Positions 43,837-55,667 of a DNA stretch of 64,000 nt are shown one piece after another (positions within the stretch are counted from its first letter, which is position 1; every line of letters starts with the position of its first letter). Under the pieces are notes generated by a model. That model had not been told where the DNA came from, did not search any database, and was given only the letters and a program-made list of their open reading frames with translations. Source of the DNA: [Phialemoniopsis] sp. UDSM-2020. Lineage: Eukaryota > Ascomycota > Sordariomycetes > Thyridiales > Thyridiaceae. Location of the stretch: contig JAEILZ010000008.1 of NCBI GenBank assembly GCA_018873225.1, positions 1,922,001 through 1,986,000 on the forward strand. The letters run 5' to 3'. A program made the translations under genes and the position numbers.

Positions 43837-46081
43837 TCATTCTACGTCCTCGACCTCCTCGTCCCAGACCTCTTTCTCCTTCTTGACCAGACCCGCCATC
43901 TCGGCCGGCTTAAAGATGCTGCTCTCGGGGTCCGACGCCCGCGGTACCTTACCCGGGGCGCCATCCTCGTCAAAGACAGTACCAATGTTCTCGATCCAGC
44001 GCCGCCGCCGCTCCATGAGCGTCTTGGTGAGGTCGCCGATACCCGGGCGCGCCATGCCCGCCGCACCGCCCGCCGCCGCACCACCAGCCGCGGCCGCGCC
44101 GGGACGCTTGCCCTTCTTGGATTTGCCCATGGTGCGCGTGCGCTTGAGGTAGGCCGCCTGGACCTGGGTGTCGAGGTCCTCGAGGATGGTCTGGTACTCC
44201 TGGTGCGCCATGCGCTCCTTGACCAGCTCGGCGAGGCGGGCCTTGCGAGCGCCGTTGAGCAGGACCTGTTCGCGCAGTCGAGCCTGTAGGAGGCGTAGGC
44301 GCGCGGCGACTTCGTCGTCGTAGTGGCCGTCGTAGTCGGCCGTGGGCTCACCTGAAGCCGAGGTGTTGTTTCCATTGCTGTTGCCGTTGGTTGTGCCTGA
44401 CTCGGCGCCGCCATTGGCGAGAGCCCCGGGCAGGAAGCCAATGTGACGGAGCTCCTGCTTAATGCGCTCGTCGACCTGGCTGTAGTCAAGCTTGGGATGC
44501 GAGGCTTTCTTCCACGCATCCGTGGCTGATTCAGTCATGAGGGTTGCGGGGGGTAGCGTCTTCTCGTCGGTACCGTTTGCAGTGGTGCCGTTGGTTGGAG
44601 CAGGGGTATCGGTGAAAGGGTCGGTGCCAGTCATGCTGATGTCGCCATTCAAGGAGTCATTGTGGACGCCGTTGGTTGTAGGCCGGTCTTCTGATGGCGT
44701 AGCGCGAGACTCGGGGCGCATGGCCTGAAGCAGGCGTGTAAGCAGAGGCCCAACCGATAGCTTGTCTGTCTCGGCGAGCTCGTCGTCCATGTTCTCGATG
44801 GAGCCGCGAGGCTGGTTAGGCGGTAGTTTGTCGCCCCCTGGGGATGTGTCTATAGCCATGTGGCCGTCTTCTTCAGCCCATCTGTCCAAGTAATGTTTGT
44901 CACCCCGCTTAGGCATAACGAAAGGCTGGACGCGGTCGCCTCTTTCTCGTAAGAATCCGAGGTCCTCCTCGGTGAAGGGTCTGAAGTAGGGTTCGATGTA
45001 TGTTGAGAATGTGCTAAAGCTGATCTGATTTGACGGTTTCGCGCTGCTGAAGTCCTTATCTGGCGGATCTCCTGCTATGAGGTCGGCCAGATCGGATCTC
45101 GGATACACAGCCACTGAATAGATGGCTCTGATCTCGTCTTCCGTCATGCCGGCCTCGACTGGCTTTATCTCATAGACGGTCGGGTCGGGGAAGGTGGAGG
45201 GGTCCTCTCCGAATGTCTGATTCTGAGGTACGGGTCGCGGGGGTGGGCGGCCATCGTCCGAGGATGAATCGGAATCAGAGTCTTCTTGCTCCTTGGCTTT
45301 GCGATCGACATCCATCGCGTTGGGGGATCCGGCTGGTGAAAGTGATGAGCTTGCAGATTCATGTTCGCGTGCGGATTTCCTCCATTTACCACTACTCGAT
45401 TTTCCGCTTGAGTCTCGTGCGGGTGAAGAACGGTCTATTTGAGTTTTGTGTCAGATAAGGATGTCCAAGGGTCGAAAGAACCTTAAAGGCCTTGAAAATC
45501 GCAATGAAACTCGGTTCTTCCAGGGAACGTGCGCCTCGGTCGCAACGGTCATGATTTGTCGGAAAGACTCTAAAATTGAAAAAATGAAGCAAATCAAACT
45601 GACCTGTTTTACTGCTGGGCGCAGCCGGGTGGTCTGGCGCCTTTCTTTTCTTCTTGTTGGCTCTCCGCTCCCTCTCCTCGTCATCGGCTTCGCGACGCAG
45701 CCTCTCCTCTTCGCGACCTCTTTCGGCGGCCATCTCGTCCATGCGCGTTTTCCTATTCTGCGCAAGTAGTCTCATGCCTCTGTCGTAATACGTGCCCCTC
45801 TGCTCAACGGTCTCTTGAAGCCGTTGCAATCTCGTGAGCGTGCCATCGAGGCTTTTGGAGTCCGGGATCGCATTCGGGGCGCTCGAATCTATAATGTCCT
45901 CATATGTTATGTTGCGAAAGAGTTCGAATTTGAGATCGAGATACTCGGTCTCGACGGCTTCGATGGGTGGGAGGCTGGCGGTGGGCGGGATGGAAGAGGG
46001 CGTAGTGTTGCGAGAGCGCTGGCGCGCGATGGAACCGGCATTCTTCTTACCAGTGCCCTTCTGGCCGCTTGCAAGGGGCAT
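43837..46081 (-). CDS. NGG1: SAGA/ADA histone acetyltransferase subunit Ada3 (Ngg1)
   Basis: Adaptor subunit that joins Ada2 to the Gcn5 acetyltransferase and stimulates nucleosome acetylation. Exons 46081-45604 and 45434-43837 flank a 169-nt intron (ACAG/GTCAGT to AAATAG, phase 1), giving 691 aa, close to yeast Ngg1 (702). The N-terminal part has the conserved helical block [20 protein letters not shown] and a charged coiled coil ([20 protein letters not shown]). The middle has [20 protein letters not shown], a signature of fungal Ada3. The C-terminal Ada3 domain contains [40 protein letters not shown] and [20 protein letters not shown]. Asn/Thr/Gly-rich low-complexity linkers separate the parts. 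The ATG at 46081 is the first in frame; a TTG three codons before it is not used. Confidence 0.93.
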
Positions 46082-46503
46082 GCTGGGCAACTTGGTCAGG
46101 TCTCCTCCTTATGCCAATGCGCTCGATCAAAAGAAGACAAAGGCGCGCGTTGCGATGCGACTGTGTAGATGAGGCCCCGTCGATGGTTGAACGGATGAGG
46201 TCAATGGTCGTGAGCGCGCGCGCCGTAGTCATGGTGGCACCTGTGCTGTGCCTGCCCGGGATTGCTCTCGGAGCCATGTAACGAAAGTACGTACCTTTGT
46301 GGATCGCGGCTTACTCCTGTCATTCGCCCAATGTAGGTGGGCGGACGCCACACCACCGCCACATGTGGCGTCTGTTTCAATGTTGTGCCTCTCCAATGGG
46401 TGTCAGAAAGGTTGACGGTTTTTGACCCAATTTCTACCCAAAATACTAACAACCTGAATGATCCATGTACACTTAGGTAGTGGGATAACCCTGGGTGATC
46501 AGC

Positions 46504-46640
46504 TATCCCCTTGGGCGCCGGAACTACACAGTGTTTGCCATACCGTGCTGAACACCAATAAAGTGGTTTCGAGCAAGGATTTCGCACGGACCATCTTACC
46601 TCTTCTGGTAACAGGTGTAGTTCCGGCGCCCAAGGGGATA
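46504..46640. mobile_element. MITE-like element with 26-bp terminal inverted repeats
   Basis: The segments at 46504-46529 and 46615-46640 are perfect reverse complements of each other (26 bp; core CTTGGGCGCCGGAACTACAC). Both outer ends are TA, so the element may be 133 bp between a TA target duplication, as in Tc1/mariner-derived MITEs. The 85-bp interior has no coding potential. It lies about 420 bp upstream of the ADA3 start codon. Family assignment is inferred from the TA ends only. Confidence 0.7.
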
Positions 46641-48074
46641 AATCGAGGTACATTGAGAAGGCAAACCGTCAACTAATCTCTCACCCGCTTGCCTCCTTAA
46701 CTAGCGGTGGAGGGACTTCATTCAATGTTACTCGAAATTCTGGGAGGTTATACGAAGTACAATATTCAATGCCTTGAGCAGTGGTCTGGCATGCTGTGAC
46801 CTGTTTGTCTAGGTGCCTGGGTATGTGGATGTCTCAATTAAGACTTACACCTGGCCTCGAGTTACTCACAGTGGTGATCCATCAACGCCCTTTGTGCAGA
46901 TGTTCTGATAGTTAGACCTGGGATTTGGACGTAAAATGACCATGTCTTCGCATTCCTACATCGCTCAGATCAAAAGCGGTGCAATTCTCGGGCAATCGTC
47001 CATCCAGCAGAGGTACTTCTTTGACTGAATATAAGCCGCATTGCGCAGACCTCAAGCCGAAATTCGGAGTAGAGGTACATGGCGAAGAATGCGAGCTCTC
47101 TCGATCTGACCAAGGCGATATCTTTCAAAACAATACCTAAATGGGCTCTTGATGTGCAGTCAAGTAGTCAACCTTAAGATAGCCTCAAGCGCGGCCCGTG
47201 GGGAAGGGAAACGGCCCCATTGGTCCACTACAACGACATGGCTGGCGGGGCGCTCAACTTGGCTAAAAGTGGCGCCCAGGGGCACCGTCTTCAACCTCTA
47301 ATTCTTCTCCGCGACCTCGACAGCCTCTCGGCATCGCGTCTGCTCGACACGTTCTTCGCACACTGGTGAGGATCGTTGATCGTCCCGCCCCTCGGGACAA
47401 GTCGCACAGTATCTCGGGCGCCTGTCTTGTCTCACAAAACCCCTCATTCCGCAGCAAATCTCGTGGCTTGCTTCGTCCACAAGACTACTTGCCATTTGGA
47501 GACCCTGCCTGCCAAACGATGACTCTTGCTGTGACCCGGTCTCTGGTTCTCGCTCGCGTGTCGAGCAGGATAAGACCTTGAAGTATTGTTGGACCGTTCC
47601 CCGACATCATATGTGAGAGTTGACCAGCTATTCACATGCCTCGACATCCTCCACGGTAGGGGCTCAATCCGGCCTGTGTCGTCGGGGCGCGCAAAGGGCG
47701 GCCTACTCGTTACATCGCGGCAGTAGAACGATTGAGCTCGTGTTAATCTCCATGTTCCACAGTCCACATCTGTATCTCATACTACCAAGCTCTCCCCACG
47801 AATGCCCCAACTGTTCGGGCATGTGGGCCAAATCATTGGCCAGCGCATTGCAAGCTGATGCCCGTCTAGCAACTCTCAACAAGAGCCGGTTGTGGTGGGG
47901 TCGAGGCTCCGATGGTGGAGCGGTACAATCTCAGGGTCCTGATACATTGCTTGCTTCCCCTCCAGGTCTGACCTTGCCCCTCCAAGCACAAGAGGTCGAT
48001 GACAGGAATGAGCCAATGAAGTCAAGGCCATCGTCTACTGACATCTCTCACACGCCTCACCAGGTCACCAGGAG

Positions 48075-48154
48075 GCCGGATCCGCATCTGCACTGCTGGT
48101 CGAGCGACCAGCCGTTGTCCAAGTGGGCTCAAGGGCAAGCGGTGCAGATCCGGC
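48075..48154. repeat. Imperfect long hairpin in the BTA1 upstream/leader region
   Basis: The left arm 48075-48097 (GCCGGAT, a 6-nt bulge, then CTGCACTGCT) pairs with the right arm ending at 48154 (AGCGGTGCAGATCCGGC) with one mismatch. A perfect inner palindrome CTGGTCG-AG-CGACCAG occupies 48096-48111. It lies 158 bp before the BTA1 ATG and could form in the mRNA leader. Function is unknown. Confidence 0.5.
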
Positions 48155-48311
48155 AACATGGACAAGCGTATATCTGCTTAACATCACCCGACACTCTCCT
48201 TTCTCTTTTCTCTCCTGGACCCATTCGACTATCTGGACTTTCCATAATAGCCACGTACCCCTCTTCTTGTTCAACACTCTGCTCTCGTGCGCATAGCAAT
48301 GCGAGAGTATC

Positions 48312-50952
48312 ATGGATTCTCTTGGTGGTAACATACTGCCTCTGGGCCTCAACAACAAAATCCTCTTCGCCGGACTGGCCACAGCACTATGTGCCGTCAT
48401 TGGTCTCTCCAGGCTTTCCAAGCTTGCAAAGAAGACTGACGGGTCTCCCAACCTGGTCAAGTCTCTTCTGCTCTTCTGCTACTCCTGCTTCATCAAGCCA
48501 CACCAAGGCGACAGCAAGGGAAACCAGCAAGATGCTCTCGAGAGCTTCTATGGCTCCCAGGCCGACGTGTACGATGTCACCAGGCAGACACTCCTCAAAG
48601 GTCGCGAGGACATGCTGGCACTCGTTGCCGCTCAACTCGATGACAAGGGTGCTGTGAAGAAGGGCAAGCTCCAGAGGCGCATCTGGGTCGACGTATGTCT
48701 CTGTGCGACACCGCCGAGCTCTGAACGCGACACTGAACTGTGTATCTAGGTTGGTGGCGGCACTGGTTGGAACATTGAAGCGATGAAGGAATTTGTCGAC
48801 GTTCCCAACTTCTTCAGCGCCGTCTATCTTGTCGACTTCTCACCGTCTCTGTGCGACGTGGCGCGAAAGCGCTTCGCCCGCCTGGGCTGGAACAATGTCA
48901 AGGTCGTCTGTGAGGACGCTAGGAAGTTCCGCCTCGAGGATTATGAAAATGATCCTGAAGGCGTCCGCACTCCCACCGGCCTCCAGTCCCTTGGCTATTT
49001 CGCCCAGGAACGTCCTCAGTATGGCGGTGCTGACCTCATCACCATGTCTTACAGCCTGTCCATGATTGTAAGTCGCATCTTGCCGGACAATACTTAGATC
49101 GGCGATTTAGCTAACGAGTTTTTGAAAGCCCGACTTCTACTCGGTTGTCGACTCGCTGACCACGCTGCTGGCCCCCCATGGTATTATTGGCGTGATTGAC
49201 TTCTACGTTCAGTCCAATACCGATTTCAAGTTCCGAAACTACACTGGTGGCTTGGTCGGCCGTCATATCGGCTTTTTCAGCCGTGTGTTCTGGCGTGGTT
49301 GGTTCGAGCTCGACAGGGTGAACTTGGAGGCGGCCCGCCGGGATTTTCTTGAGTACCGCTTCGGCACCATTCTCAACATCAACTCCCGCAACTACACCCT
49401 GGGACGCATTCCTTACTACGTCTGGCTCGGCTGCCAGAAGAAGCCATTCTCGCCGTCCAGTCTCCCTCACGAGGTTGTTGAGCGCATCGATGCGATTGCG
49501 ACTGAATCACCTTACCTGGGTCCCACTGCCAGCCCTGCCACTACCCTGTCCCGCGCTGTCCAGCGAACGGCACCAGAGATCCGTTCCAAGGCTTTCCAGA
49601 CTGCCGTTGCAAACCTTTCGTCGAACCTGCCCCTCCCTGCCTTCTTCTACCAGAACCACCACTGGCGTATCTACTACGACGACCAGCTCCAGAAGCACAC
49701 GCAGTTCAAGGACGAGTACATCTACGCATTCACTTGGGAGGATACCCGCGTTGACGAGCGCCTCCTCAACCTGGGCTCCAATGATGTCGTCCTTGCCATC
49801 ACCAGTGCCGGCGACAACATTCTCTCATATGCCATGCAGAGTCCGGCTAGAATCCACGCTGTCGACCTGAACCCCACCCAGAACCATCTCCTGGAGCTCA
49901 AGGTCGCTTCCTACACCGCTCTCGACTACGAGGACTTCTGGAAGATCTTTGGAGACGGCAAACACCCCGACTTCCTCTTCCTTCTCATCAACAAGCTTTC
50001 TCCCCATCTCTCCAGCCGTGCCTTCCAGTACTGGCTCAGCAATGTCCACATCTTCACCAAGACCAGCGGCGGCGGCCTTTACGACACTGGCGGCTCCAAG
50101 CATGCCATTCGTGTCTTTGCCTGGATCGCCCGCATCTTTGGCTGCCGCAAGGCCGTTCAGGAGATCCTGACAGCCAAAACCCTCAACGAGCAGCGCGAGA
50201 TCTGGCGCAACAAAATCCGGCCCGCCCTCCTCTCCCGCATCGTCTCCGGCTTCGTTGTCAGCCAAGAGAGCTTCCTCTGGGCGGCTCTCGGTGTTCCTAA
50301 GCACCAGCTCGCCATGATCGAGGCCGACCACGCCCAGTCCGAGGCAGTCTGCGGCCCGAAGCCCACGGCCAAAAACACCCGCTCCCACGCCATCTGGCAC
50401 TACATGGTCAACACCCTGGACCCCGTCGTCGAGGAGACCCATATGGCCGCGGACAACCCTTACTACTACGTCTGCCTCGCGGGCAAGTTTTCGCGCCAGT
50501 GCCACCCGGACTACCTCTCCCCGCGCGCCCACGCCAAGCTGTCCCGGCCCGGCGCGCTCGACGGCCTGCGCATCCACACGGACGAGATCGACGAGGTCAT
50601 CGCGCGCCTACAGCCCGGCTCGCTCACGGCCGCCGTCGTCATGGACAGCATGGACTGGTTCGACCCGGACAGCCGCATGGCGGCGCAGCAGATCGGCAAG
50701 CTCAACCGCGCGCTGCGCATGGGCGGGCGCGTGCTCCTGCGGTCCAGCGCGCGCGTGCCCTGGTACATCAAGGAGTTTGAGGCCCTCGGCTTCTCGCCGC
50801 GGCAGGCCGGCGACCGCGAGCCGGGACGCTGCATCGACAGGGTCAACATGTACGCGAGCTGCTGGCTGTGCACCAAGGTGGGCAACCTGCCGCCGCCGAC
50901 GCCCGCCATGGACGGCGGTGAGGGGGTCGACATTGAGCGCCTGGAGATCTAA
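48312..50952 (+). CDS. BTA1: Betaine lipid (DGTS) synthase Bta1
   Basis: Bifunctional enzyme making the phosphorus-free lipid diacylglyceryl-trimethylhomoserine from diacylglycerol and S-adenosylmethionine; it replaces phosphatidylcholine when phosphate is scarce. Exons 48312-48692, 48750-49067 and 49129-50952 give 840 aa. The N-terminal half is BtaB-like: a hydrophobic segment near residues 10-30, then the SAM-binding VGGGTGWN directly after the first splice site, VYLVDFSPSLCDVARKRF and the post-motif ADLITMSYSLSMI. The C-terminal half is BtaA-like (aminocarboxypropyl transferase): WEDTRVDERLLNLGSNDVVL, ITSAGDNILSYAMQ, IHAVDLNPTQNHLLELKVAS and VVMDSMDWFDP. The fused B-A order is the fungal one. 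All junctions are phase 0. An Ino2/Ino4-type element is only weakly matched upstream. Confidence 0.96.
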
Positions 50953-53882
50953 GCTCTTGGTGCACCAGCTGAGGGCTGATCTGGAGAAACACGGAGAAGC
51001 AATGGTGAATACGAAACGTAAATGGATGAAAGGAGGATGGTCTCTCTTGTGCGGAATATTACAAGCCTATACACACTCAAGCCAACATCAAATTTCAATT
51101 TGACTTTACTGCATAGATCGTTGATGATACTCTGCTACCGTACCATCTAATCCTCAGAGGCTATGAATTGTGCCACAATATCCAAAGGTCAAGGAAACAG
51201 TGATTTGGCTGTAATTCAATGGTTCATACATGAAGAAAGGATAGAGCAATTCGACAAAAGCAGCAAAGCGACAATCATCGCCGGTGTTATTTTTATTCGA
51301 ATCTGCCTCGTCCTTCATCCCTAAATACACAAGCCACTCGACAGCATTGCCGCGAATGCATCCTTCCGACCACCGAGGGCGAACGGCCGATCGACTGTCG
51401 CCGTCTCAAAAGCCACAAGACACACGGAGGAGGGAAGGAGCCGGATCATCTCCAGCCACACGAGATACCGAGGAAGCCAATCCCGGAGAGTATATTTGGA
51501 GGCGCGAGCCACAAATCCTGCAAGGCTGCTTGGCAAAGCCGCCTGGAGCAGACACCAAAAGAAGCAGAGTCTCGTTAAAAGGACCCTTAGAAGGGAAGGC
51601 TGTGGCCCCCAACTGCGCAGCCCTTCGTTCGCGGGTGATGATGATGAATTGGAGAAACCAGGGTCCGTACCAGCAAGCTACCCAAGTGCGTAGGGCTGTG
51701 CCATGGGCACCATGTGGTTATTCCCTGCCCCCGACGGGAGGGCTCCTTCTGCGTTGGCCCCCAAACGCCAGGCTTGCTTGCACTTGTCAGGGTTGATAGA
51801 GTAATGGACAAACGTGGAGCGAGATCGTTGACAGGGGACCCCGTGCATGGGTAGAGATCCTACCCCCATGCGGAAAATCAGAAAAGGTGCAAATTGGCCA
51901 ATCACAGGGGGCCCTGTCATCTCACAGCTCCCAGAATCTCTCTCCACTGCTCGTTCAGCTCGATGTGGAGGTTGGTGCTTACACGTTTTGGGCCAAGTGG
52001 ACCGCCGTTTACCATATCGAAAGAGGTGCTGACGTGAGATACCTCATGATTTGGGGTGAAGAAAGCATCGGAAAAGCCGTTTACCAAATGCACCATGATG
52101 GATACCTTTCGCTTGTTTCCTCCCCCCCTGGAGGGTAAAGAATAGAGAGAGCCGGTTTCCTGCGGCGGTGTGCTCGGCATGTGGTACGCATCGCAACTTT
52201 GCGGACTTTGCGGACTGCGCGACTCGGTTGATGATGATTCCGGTGGTGATGGTGTTGCAAGATGACCGTGATAGATAATCCTGTATTATGACTCTGATGA
52301 GTAGGAAATATGACAATCTGACCTGTCCTCATCTCGGCCAATCTGTTTCGCAATCCGTACCGCCTCCTTGGCAGACCTGTCCACCTGCCATGAATGAGGA
52401 CGCGGTTGTCTCAGAGCTGATGGTGTAGATGTCACGTCAACCTTCAAGATCATCGCAAGCCCTGTGGAGATCATGACGTCTCGCAATTATCATTTTAATC
52501 ATTTTCAATAGTATCATATCGTTCCAAGTTCTCTCTGCTATGGGTTGAAGTCAAAGAATCTAGGCACACCCATAGTGTATGGCGCGGGAGTGTCAATGGC
52601 CATGATTTAGGTCTGTCGGCTGCCATCAGTCGAGATCGCGATGTCTTTCGTATCATTGCTTCAGAACACTCAAATAGCCAACATGAGAATAGCAACAATA
52701 GCGCGCGTCTAATCCTGTCAGGTAGGCTATTCGATATGATGTGTGAATCTTGAGCCGAGGTTCTTAGTCTGACATCCGCGCGCTTCACATGCCGTGTAAT
52801 GGCGTCTCAAGGTTGATTCTAATGCTCAATCTGTATGGAGTTAGAGACCGATGTCATACGCAAATGTGAGTATTGATGTGTGTGAGAGTATGTATGGGGA
52901 GAACAGATCATGTTCGGTGTGTCCGTGTTGGTTCTGTCAACCCAGTCAAGTATACGCCATTTGGACCAACCACAGGCCGGCAAAGATGCAGCACAGCCAC
53001 TCATCTCGCACAGTGGCAGCGACTGCACAGCACCCCGGGAATCTTGAGATCCGGAACTTCTACTTTCCCGTAAGAGAAAACAAGCCTGCGAGACGGACGC
53101 TATCGCGTGCAGCTAGTGACGGAGTCGATGGGGCTTTGACCCGCTCGAGTGTCGATGGACATGTCCGCATCGACCTGGGTCGAGGACTCATCCCCCATGG
53201 CCGGCCCCCCGTCTGATTGGCGAGAATACCGCGAGACATGCCGCCCAGCCCTATGAAGCATGCAAGGTCCGGGACACCCAGCACCGGCTACCCGCTAGTA
53301 TCCGGGGCTTATGCCTATATGGCAACGTTGACACCGCCCTCGAACCAGCCGGTTGGACCCATCGACGTCAATGGCAGGGTCAGCCAGAGGAAGCTGCTGC
53401 TGTTGCTGCCCTAAAGTTAGAGCACACTGCTTACTCCCCTCGCTGTCACCTCACCCTACCCTGCATCGACGTTGTTCTGCAGGCCCTTTACCATGCAGCA
53501 TCTGCAGCAAGCTCTCGCTTGGAAGGATTACCGCTGTTGATCTGGGCCACACATACATGGAATGGAGGGGGCTCACTCAACTTTGACGTACCCACAACCA
53601 TACCTCATCAATCCCCGGCCGAGGCATCTCATCGTGGCATGGTGGGGAGGGTCTTGATGAGCTTGCATCGATATCTCCAAGCTCCCTCCCGCTTTGACCA
53701 TAGCTTGATTTTGAATCGTTTCCGAATATATATTCCCCGATGCCCCGTTGTTCTTGCCATGCCATGCCTCCTGGACCAGACCCCATCATCGTAATGAGAC
53801 CAACTTGCACGTTGTCGATGGGACACCGAAGCCCTGCCATCACCTCTCGCGTGCCTGCTATCCTCCAAAGATCATCATCAAC
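50953..53882. other. 2.9-kb gene-poor region
   Basis: Only short or GTG-initiated frames with no recognisable similarity are present. The stretch at 51320-51800 is GC-rich and open on both strands, but lacks a start codon and splice pattern that I can support. A (GATGAT)-like tract is at 52224-52250. No RNA gene was recognised. Confidence 0.45.
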
Positions 53883-55667
53883 ATGTCGTCCTCCGAACCG
53901 CCGTCGCCCTCGCAAGCTGCTAAGTCGTTCCGTGTCTGTCTGAACTGTCGCCGGAAGAAGAAGCGTTGCGACAAGGCCCTCCCTACTTGTGGCAGATGCG
54001 CATAGTAAGGCACGCTTCGTGTGTCTGATTTATACCATTCTGACCAGCAATCTGCTTAGCTCCAACGAGATGTGTATACACGAAGGCGACGCCTCGTCCG
54101 ATGACCAGCGGTCCCTCGACTTCGACTCGCTTACCATTCAGTCGATGACACGGCGGTCACCATACCCATCCGAGTCCGGTTATGAGTTGAACACTCCTCT
54201 TACATCTTTCAACCCTATGTCGTTTGCGCCCATCGCGGTAGGGGACGAAATACACACGTTTCTATTCCGCACTTTGGTCGAAGCAGTGGGCAACAGAGCG
54301 AACATCGAGCAAGTGGTAGCCACGTACTTTACAAATGTGAACACTTGGTATGTTGTCATTGACCAACCTGCCTTCGAGGTTCGACTGCGAGAACTGTGGG
54401 TGAACCCGTCGGCCGATGTGTGCCTCGTGGTCCTCTGCATGTTCCTCATCAACAGGCTACCGCGCGACAACCCCAATGGCAACATGCGCGATGGACTCTA
54501 TCTGTCAGTGAAGTCAGCCCTGGCCCTCGTCGAGGCCCAAGTTACGCTTTCGATTTCCTTACTACAAGCTAAGCTACTTGTCGCATTGTACGAGAACTCA
54601 CACTCGATGACGCAGCAAGCCTTTGTCACGCTGGGCGGCTGTCTCCAAATGACGCGGGCGTTTGGCTGGAACAGGCCTGCTTTTTGGAGCGAGGACCGAC
54701 AGCGGGAGCACCCCCAAGAACTCAAAGACTCTTGTGTCATATGGTGGACGATGGTTGCTTTCGACTGGTTAGTAGCTGAGCTGTCTACATATGTATATGT
54801 GACTAACCTTGACGTGACAGCCAAAATGCCATCGCCTACCCGAGCATCAAGTATCCGCTGAGCACGCTCGAAGTCGATTTTACCATCCCTGATCCGAACA
54901 TCTTCAACAACCTTCTCTTCCCTAGACCGGAGCACAGCATCCATACGGACCCCTTTCTTGGCGAGATGCTCTATGAAGAATGGCCATTGGCTAAGTCGGC
55001 CGTGTTTGCTCAACAGGTTCTGCGAGGCAGGCTTAACCCTGGCTCACCAGCGAGAAGACACCACGAGCTTTCGGACGCCATCACAGCACATGTCCTCAAC
55101 GTGATGTCCGGTCCCTGGGAGTACGGACACAGGTTCATGTCTGTGACTCTTGCTTTCATGTGAGCTTCTGTGCACAAGAGATCCTCCTTGACTCACGACT
55201 GACGAAATTGACAGCTCCACGATGATGCTCCACGAGCCTTACCTCCAGGCGGCCGCTGTGTCTAAGGACGGGCCGTATGCCCGGTCACTGGAGACAGTGT
55301 CGTCAATAGTCGACTCCGTCTACCATATCTCGCAAACGATGAACGTCAACGACGCACTGCAGGCACCGGAACCGCTCACACCTGGCGGCGCCCTGTGCAT
55401 ATACTATGCGGCGCGGTTGCTTATCGTACACGGTGGCGTAGTCTTAAATGGCGCCGGGGTGCAGTGGATGGTGAAGGTGCAGAGTTTCAGAAGGAGTCTA
55501 GAGATATTTAGAAGAAGATGGGCAATCGCAGGTAAGCCAACATCTCTGAGCTCTTGTCGCCGGGCTTGGAACGGAGACTCAAGACTAATGACAACTCTCT
55601 AGACACTTATCTTCGGCAACTTGACCAGGCTCTACACGAACGGGCAACTCAATCACGGATGCCCTGA
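53883..55667 (+). CDS. Zn2Cys6 fungal transcription factor
   Basis: Fungus-specific regulator with an N-terminal binuclear zinc cluster. Five exons: 53883-54004, 54060-54767, 54821-55159, 55215-55531 and 55603-55667, giving 516 aa. The zinc cluster reads C19-x2-C22-x6-C29-x5-C36-x2-C39-x6-C46; the sixth cysteine appears only after splicing out the first intron (54005-54059), which confirms that junction. The basic stretch RRKKKR lies between the second and third cysteines. The rest matches a fungal_trans regulatory domain (YFTNVNTWYVVIDQPAFE, GCLQMTRAFGWNRPAF, DSCVIWWTMVAFDCQNA). There is no evident coiled-coil linker after the cluster. No enzyme cluster surrounds it, so its targets are unknown. 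The third exon starts with Cys-Gln-Asn-Ala after a 53-nt intron. Confidence 0.92.

Larger units (their letters stand above)
46082..48311. other. Divergent intergenic region of ADA3 and BTA1
   Basis: This 2.2-kb spacer holds a MITE-like element (46504-46640) and a structured candidate leader element (48075-48154). A near-match to the yeast inositol/choline element lies at 47629-47639 (TATTCACATGC, one mismatch). A long open frame from 47620 runs into the BTA1 first exon in another phase and is a shadow. Confidence 0.5.

Noticed and set aside
47620..48657. 345-codon plus-strand frame upstream of and overlapping BTA1
   Set aside because: It starts in spacer DNA without a recognisable domain and its last third overlaps the BTA1 first exon in another phase.
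51284..51796. 170-codon plus-strand frame downstream of BTA1
   Set aside because: It begins at GTG, is open on both strands because of composition, and shows no domain.
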